A stretch of DNA of 10,350 bases from Flavobacterium sp. (GTDB lineage Bacteria; Bacteroidota; Bacteroidia; Flavobacteriales; Flavobacteriaceae). Below the pieces are notes generated by a model. The model worked only from the letters and a program-made list of their open reading frames with translations, was not told the origin of the DNA and ran no database searches. The stretch is from NCBI GenBank assembly GCA_023253295.1, contig JALRGZ010000097.1:1-10350 (forward strand). Reading direction: 5' to 3'. Made by a program: the position numbers and the translations under genes. Shown piece after piece: positions 7,130 through 10,350 of this stretch; position 1 is the stretch's first letter; the number at the start of each line of letters is the position of its first letter.

Positions 7130-7130
7130 G

Positions 7131-7201
7131 TTGGTCCACTAGGACTCGAACCTAGAAAGACGGCACCAAAAACCGTAGTGTTACCATTACACCATGGACC
7201 A
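7131..7201 (-). tRNA. tRNA-Gln (anticodon UUG)
   Basis: A 71-base cloverleaf on the minus strand. The acceptor arms TGGTCCA and TGGACCA pair perfectly over seven bases, with A as discriminator. The anticodon arm is ACGGT / GCCGT with loop TTTTGGT, giving anticodon TTG (reads CAA, and CAG by wobble). The T-arm is CTAGG / CCTAG with loop TTCGAGT; the variable loop has four bases. The terminal CCA is not encoded (the next bases are CAA) and must be added enzymatically. It is transcribed toward usp and shares its terminator. Confidence 0.96.
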
Positions 7202-7243
7202 GTATGTTTCGCTTTACATCACTGTTGTTTTGTTTAGCGAGTG

Positions 7244-7273
7244 CAAATTTAGAGCATTTTTTAGTTTCTGCAA
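7244..7273 (-). promoter_or_regulatory. Promoter of tRNA-Gln, TTG-N19-TAAATTTG
   Basis: On the minus strand TTG (7273-7271), exactly 19 bases, then TAAATTTG (7251-7244) matches the Bacteroidota/Flavobacterium sigma-factor consensus TTG-N19-TAnnTTTG at every defined position. Predicted start is near 7239, giving a leader of about 38 bases before the mature tRNA. It is the best promoter in the window. Confidence 0.75.
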
Positions 7274-7405
7274 ACTTTTTTCGATTTTTTTTGAAAAAAA
7301 TTTTAAAAAAATCAGAAGACATTCATTATCAAATAATTAAAAAACACCCCGGTTTTATAGAATTTTTTGTTAATGCCTATATCCTTAAATAAAAAAACAT
7401 TTTCT

Positions 7406-7434
7406 TTGTAACTCGAAAAATTAAACTAAATTTT
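7406..7434 (+). promoter_or_regulatory. Candidate promoter of the GT117 gene, close to its start codon
   Basis: TTG at 7406-7408, 18 bases, then TAAATTTT (7427-7434), matching TAnnTTTG except for the last base. Its end is only five bases before the ATG at 7440, so transcription would start at or within a few bases of the start codon, implying a leaderless or nearly leaderless mRNA. The remainder of the 7202-7439 gap holds only the divergent tRNA promoter and AT-rich DNA. Confidence 0.35.
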
Positions 7435-7439
7435 ACTAC

Positions 7440-10070
7440 ATGAATAAGGAGTCTTTCAATTTCAAAAAATGGAATACTATTATAGGATGGATTACATTTG
7501 GAATCGCATTAATAACCTATTCCCTTACTGTTGAGCCCACAATGAGTTTTTGGGATTGTGGAGAATACATCGCTACTGCAGCAAAACTAGAAGTAGGACA
7601 CCCTCCCGGAGCTCCTTTATTCCAAATGATTGGTGCCTTTTTCGCCATGTTTGCTTCAGATGCACAACATGTAGCCTTGATGGTAAATATGACTTCTGTT
7701 TTCTCAAGTGCTTTTACTATTCTTTTTATGTTTTGGTCTTCGACAATGATTTTAAGAAAAATTATTTCAAGCTCAGAAGAACCAAATAAAAACAATGATA
7801 TTGTAATTTTAGGAAGTTCATTTGTAGGCGCTCTGGCTTATACATTTTCAGATAGTTTTTGGTTTAATGCCGTTGAAGCCGAAGTTTATGCTATGGCTTC
7901 TTTACTTATTGCCTTATTATTTTGGCTAGGATTACGTTGGGAACAAGACATGGACAAACCTAAAGGAAACAAATGGTTATTACTTATCTCATTAATCGTT
8001 GGACTTTCATTTGGGGTACACTTTATGGCATTATTAACAATACCTGCTATTGGATTTTTATATTACTTTAAAAACTATAAAACGGTTACGGTTAAAAACT
8101 TCATTATTGCGAATGTAGTAGTCGTTTCGATATTATTATTTATTTTCAAATTATTACTTCCTTTAACAATGGCATTTTTTGCTAAGGCAGAGATATTCAC
8201 TGTAAATAGCCTTGGAATGCCTTTTAATTCAGGAACTATTTTAGCCGCCTTAGCCTTAATTGCTGCTTTCTATTTCGGATTAAAATACACCAAAGAAAAA
8301 GGATTAGTAACTTACAATACCCTTATCCTTTGCGTTTTATTTATCCTTATTGGATTCTCTACCTGGTTAATGCTTCCTATTCGCGCTAATGCAAACGTTA
8401 TTATCAACGAAAACAAACCATCTGATGCACGCGAGGTTTTAGCCTATTACAACAGAGAGCAATATGGCTCCAATCCCTTATTTTACGGACCACAATACAC
8501 GGAAACCTTTGCCGGTTTAGACAAAGACACTCCTTATCTTGACAAAGCACCTAACTACGAAAGAGATTACAAAACAGGTAAATACGTTATTGTAAACAAC
8601 TATAAAAATGCCGAGCAAAATAGCGACAACGCTCAAAAAGCAATTCTACCAAGAATGTGGAGCACAGATCACATTGCCAACTACATCAATTTCACGAATG
8701 CTCCTCAATTCAGAATCAACCCTAATTACAATTACGAAAACGACCTAGGCCGTTACGGTGTTGATGCCAGCCAATTATCTCAGGAAGATTACAATAGGGC
8801 AATTGCTCAATTAAGAAACGAAGTTGAAAAAACAATTGCTGAATTCAGACAAGCCTATGCTCAAAAACAAATTGACAACGAGGGTTATGTTAAATTCCTA
8901 AGAAGTTATAGTGATTACTTAATTATAGACAAACCAACTACCATTGACAACCTTAGTTTCATGGCCGAATACCAATTCGGTTATATGTATTGGAGATATT
9001 TAATGTGGAACTTTGTTGGCCGTCAAAGCGACAACCAGGGAAGATATGACAACCAAGACGGAAACTGGTTAAGCGGTATTAAATTTATTGACGAAATCCA
9101 TTTAGGCTCACAAGACAACCTTCCAAGTGATGCTTTAAGCAACAAAGGACGCAACGTATATTATTTCATTCCTTTCATTTTAGGTTTAATTGGTTTAATG
9201 TACCACGCTGGTAAAGATTTAAAAAGCTTCTACGTATTATTAGCACTATTCCTTTTTACCGGTATTGCATTAAAAATCTACCTTAACGAAAGACCTTTCG
9301 AACCAAGAGAAAGAGACTATGCCTTGGTAGGTTCGTTTTATGTATTCGCTATTTGGATAGGACTTGGCGTTTATTCTTTATACGAAAGCGCTAAAAAATA
9401 TGTGTCTCCAAAAATCATTGGACCTGTTATTGTAGTCGCTTCATTACTTGCAGCTCCGGTAATTATGGCTTCCGAGAACTGGGACGATCATGACCGTTCT
9501 GGCAAATACACCGCATTAGCAATGGCCAAAGCATATTTAAGTTCTTGCGACCCTAATGGCATATTGTTTACTATTGGAGATAATGACACCTTCCCATTGT
9601 GGTATGCACAAGAAATCGAAGGCTACAGAACCGATGTAAAAATTGTAAATACAAGTCTTTTTGCGACTGATTGGTACATTGACCAAATGAAAACTAAAAC
9701 CTACGAATCTGAACCACTTCCGATTTCATTTACCCATGACCAATATGTTGGAGACAAATTAGACTATGTAGCCCACATTCCAAAAATTGACAGCCGATGG
9801 GAGGTAAAAGATTTTTTAAGTTTTATTAAAAATCCAAAATCTACTTATAAACTACCAAACGGACAAAGCATTCATTTTTATCCAACCAATAAAATTCGAA
9901 TTCCTATTGATAAAAACAGTATTATCAAGAATAAGGTTGTTTCTGAAAAATATAACGATTCAATTGTTCCTTACATCGACATCGACATTAAAGGAAATGC
10001 CATTTATAAAAACCGATTAATGATGTTGGATATTGTGGCCAATAATGACTGGAAAAGACCAATTTATTGA
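7440..10070 (+). CDS. DUF2723 / GT117-family membrane glycosyltransferase-like protein, 3' end lost at a sequence join
   Basis: An inner-membrane GT-C-type protein of the DUF2723 family (Pfam family of this name, also called glycosyltransferase family 117 or protein O-mannosyltransferase-like). It opens with a membrane segment (about 14-31), then the conserved loop PTMSFWDCGEYIATA with acidic residues Asp39 and Glu42 in the position of GT-C catalytic acids, and GHPPGAPL (53-60). About nine spans follow by residue 312, then a soluble loop (about 313-570), further spans at about 572-676 enclosing NERPFEPRERDYAL, and a periplasmic C-terminal part with IGDNDTFPLWYAQ. Its role in Bacteroidota is presumed to be lipid-linked sugar transfer to exported proteins or glycans; substrate unknown. 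The 876 residues stop right after NNDWKRPIY, inside a conserved motif; relatives normally run on for over 100 residues. The TGA arises from the joined foreign sequence. Confidence 0.88.
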   Translation: MNKESFNFKKWNTIIGWITFGIALITYSLTVEPTMSFWDCGEYIATAAKLEVGHPPGAPLFQMIGAFFAMFASDAQHVALMVNMTSVFSSAFTILFMFWSSTMILRKIISSSEEPNKNNDIVILGSSFVGALAYTFSDSFWFNAVEAEVYAMASLLIALLFWLGLRWEQDMDKPKGNKWLLLISLIVGLSFGVHFMALLTIPAIGFLYYFKNYKTVTVKNFIIANVVVVSILLFIFKLLLPLTMAFFAKAEIFTVNSLGMPFNSGTILAALALIAAFYFGLKYTKEKGLVTYNTLILCVLFILIGFSTWLMLPIRANANVIINENKPSDAREVLAYYNREQYGSNPLFYGPQYTETFAGLDKDTPYLDKAPNYERDYKTGKYVIVNNYKNAEQNSDNAQKAILPRMWSTDHIANYINFTNAPQFRINPNYNYENDLGRYGVDASQLSQEDYNRAIAQLRNEVEKTIAEFRQAYAQKQIDNEGYVKFLRSYSDYLIIDKPTTIDNLSFMAEYQFGYMYWRYLMWNFVGRQSDNQGRYDNQDGNWLSGIKFIDEIHLGSQDNLPSDALSNKGRNVYYFIPFILGLIGLMYHAGKDLKSFYVLLALFLFTGIALKIYLNERPFEPRERDYALVGSFYVFAIWIGLGVYSLYESAKKYVSPKIIGPVIVVASLLAAPVIMASENWDDHDRSGKYTALAMAKAYLSSCDPNGILFTIGDNDTFPLWYAQEIEGYRTDVKIVNTSLFATDWYIDQMKTKTYESEPLPISFTHDQYVGDKLDYVAHIPKIDSRWEVKDFLSFIKNPKSTYKLPNGQSIHFYPTNKIRIPIDKNSIIKNKVVSEKYNDSIVPYIDIDIKGNAIYKNRLMMLDIVANNDWKRPIY

Positions 10071-10071
10071 C
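10060..10071. other. Join between flavobacterial DNA and unrelated higher-GC DNA
   Basis: The 280 bases before 10070 are 29% GC by my count and code for the GT117 protein; the 280 bases after are 51% GC and code for something else with different codon use. The GT117 reading frame hits TGA at 10068-10070 directly after conserved residues. The exact breakpoint is uncertain by a few bases because both sides share no long overlap; GACC occurs at 10057-10060 and again at 10069-10072. No inverted repeat, integrase or attachment-like repeat marks an insertion. An assembly chimera is the simplest reading. Confidence 0.8.
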
Positions 10072-10350
10072 CTCATCACGGGGCAGTTTGGGGTTGGGAA
10101 ACGAAAAGCACGGACAATGCTATCGGAGTTGAGAACATCTGGGGAGACCTCGATTCCGGCATCGCAAGGTATGGAAAACCGTCCAAGCATTCGCGCTCTA
10201 GCTCCTGATGAGGACATTTTCTTTCCTGCGTACACCGTAGACATTCAGGATGCACCCTACGTCTTTCAAGTCATGCACTACACCCCTACGCAACTGCGTG
10301 AGATGGTGCTGAACCAAGGATGGGATTCTGAGTTCGTTGAGCATATCATA
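10069..10350 (+). CDS. Internal fragment of a probable phage portal protein (P22/T7-like podovirus type)
   Basis: A single frame is open for 94 codons from the join to the window end, with neither its true start nor its end in the window. The recognisable part reads ENRPSIRALAPDEDIFFP, then AYTVDIQDAPYVFQ, then HYTPTQLREMVLNQGW. This order (a basic-hydrophobic strand, P-E/D-D-hydrophobic 'where the gate residues sit', a D-I-x-x-A-P segment, then a T-P-x-x-L/V-R helix) is the pattern I know from the middle of P22-like portal proteins. Portals form the dodecameric DNA channel at one vertex of the capsid. The frame can be followed back to ATG 10045, but those first eight codons are GT117 gene sequence in another frame, so that start is an artefact of the join. 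GC is 51%, unlike the rest of the window. Confidence 0.5.

Noticed and set aside
7204..7392. 62-codon open frame on the plus strand after the tRNA
   Set aside because: It overlaps the consensus promoter of tRNA-Gln, has a low-complexity Phe/Lys-rich product, begins three bases after the tRNA and shows no recognisable family; it looks like chance in AT-rich DNA.
10045..10068. ATG 10045 as the real start of the portal-like gene
   Set aside because: These codons are GT117 coding sequence read in another frame; the match to a portal begins only well after the join.
7440..10070. The GT117 protein as a naturally shorter variant or a pseudogene by point mutation
   Set aside because: There is no recognisable continuation of the gene in any frame after 10070, and base composition changes at the same spot, so the loss comes from the join.
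10057..10072. GACC repeated on both sides of the join as a target-site duplication of a mobile element
   Set aside because: Four bases recur often by chance, there are no terminal inverted repeats or transposase, and the foreign part begins inside a phage structural gene.

Overview
The window looks like the chromosome of a Flavobacterium-type member of the Bacteroidota, joined at its last 280 bases to unrelated DNA. The evidence for the host is the low GC (29% in the 280 bases before the join), start sites without clear Shine-Dalgarno sequences, promoter candidates of the TTG-N19-TAnnTTTG type, and protein families typical of this phylum (a DUF2723/GT117 membrane protein, tandem-domain Usp, cupin-AraC regulator).

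Bases 1-5072 (minus strand) form a tight catabolic operon read from 5072 down to 1. The order is: DapA-superfamily pyrroline-4-hydroxy-2-carboxylate deaminase, alpha-ketoglutarate semialdehyde dehydrogenase, 4-hydroxyproline 2-epimerase, DadA-like FAD dehydrogenase, then the first 61 codons of a secreted protein that resembles an S9 (DPP IV-type) peptidase. The first four encode the whole route trans-4-hydroxy-L-proline -> cis-4-hydroxy-D-proline -> pyrroline-4-hydroxy-2-carboxylate -> alpha-ketoglutarate semialdehyde -> alpha-ketoglutarate. The peptidase could supply (hydroxy)proline from peptides such as collagen fragments. A cupin-AraC regulator with a TTG start (5215-6057, plus) is divergent from the operon. 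The 142-base gap between them holds a TAnnTTTG box for the operon and inverted repeats placed where an activator could bind.

Bases 6058-7439 hold a universal stress protein with two Usp domains and its own candidate promoter, a bidirectional hairpin terminator, and a convergent tRNA-Gln(UUG) with a very good flavobacterial promoter. A long GT117/DUF2723 multi-membrane-span protein starts at 7440, possibly from a leaderless or nearly leaderless transcript.

At about 10060-10070 the GT117 gene stops abruptly inside a conserved part, and the sequence becomes 51% GC. From there one frame is open to the window end and reads like an internal piece of a podovirus/P22-type phage portal protein. This is most likely a chimeric assembly join between a flavobacterial contig and a phage, not a biological fusion. 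The 876-residue GT117 product should therefore be treated as truncated by the join.
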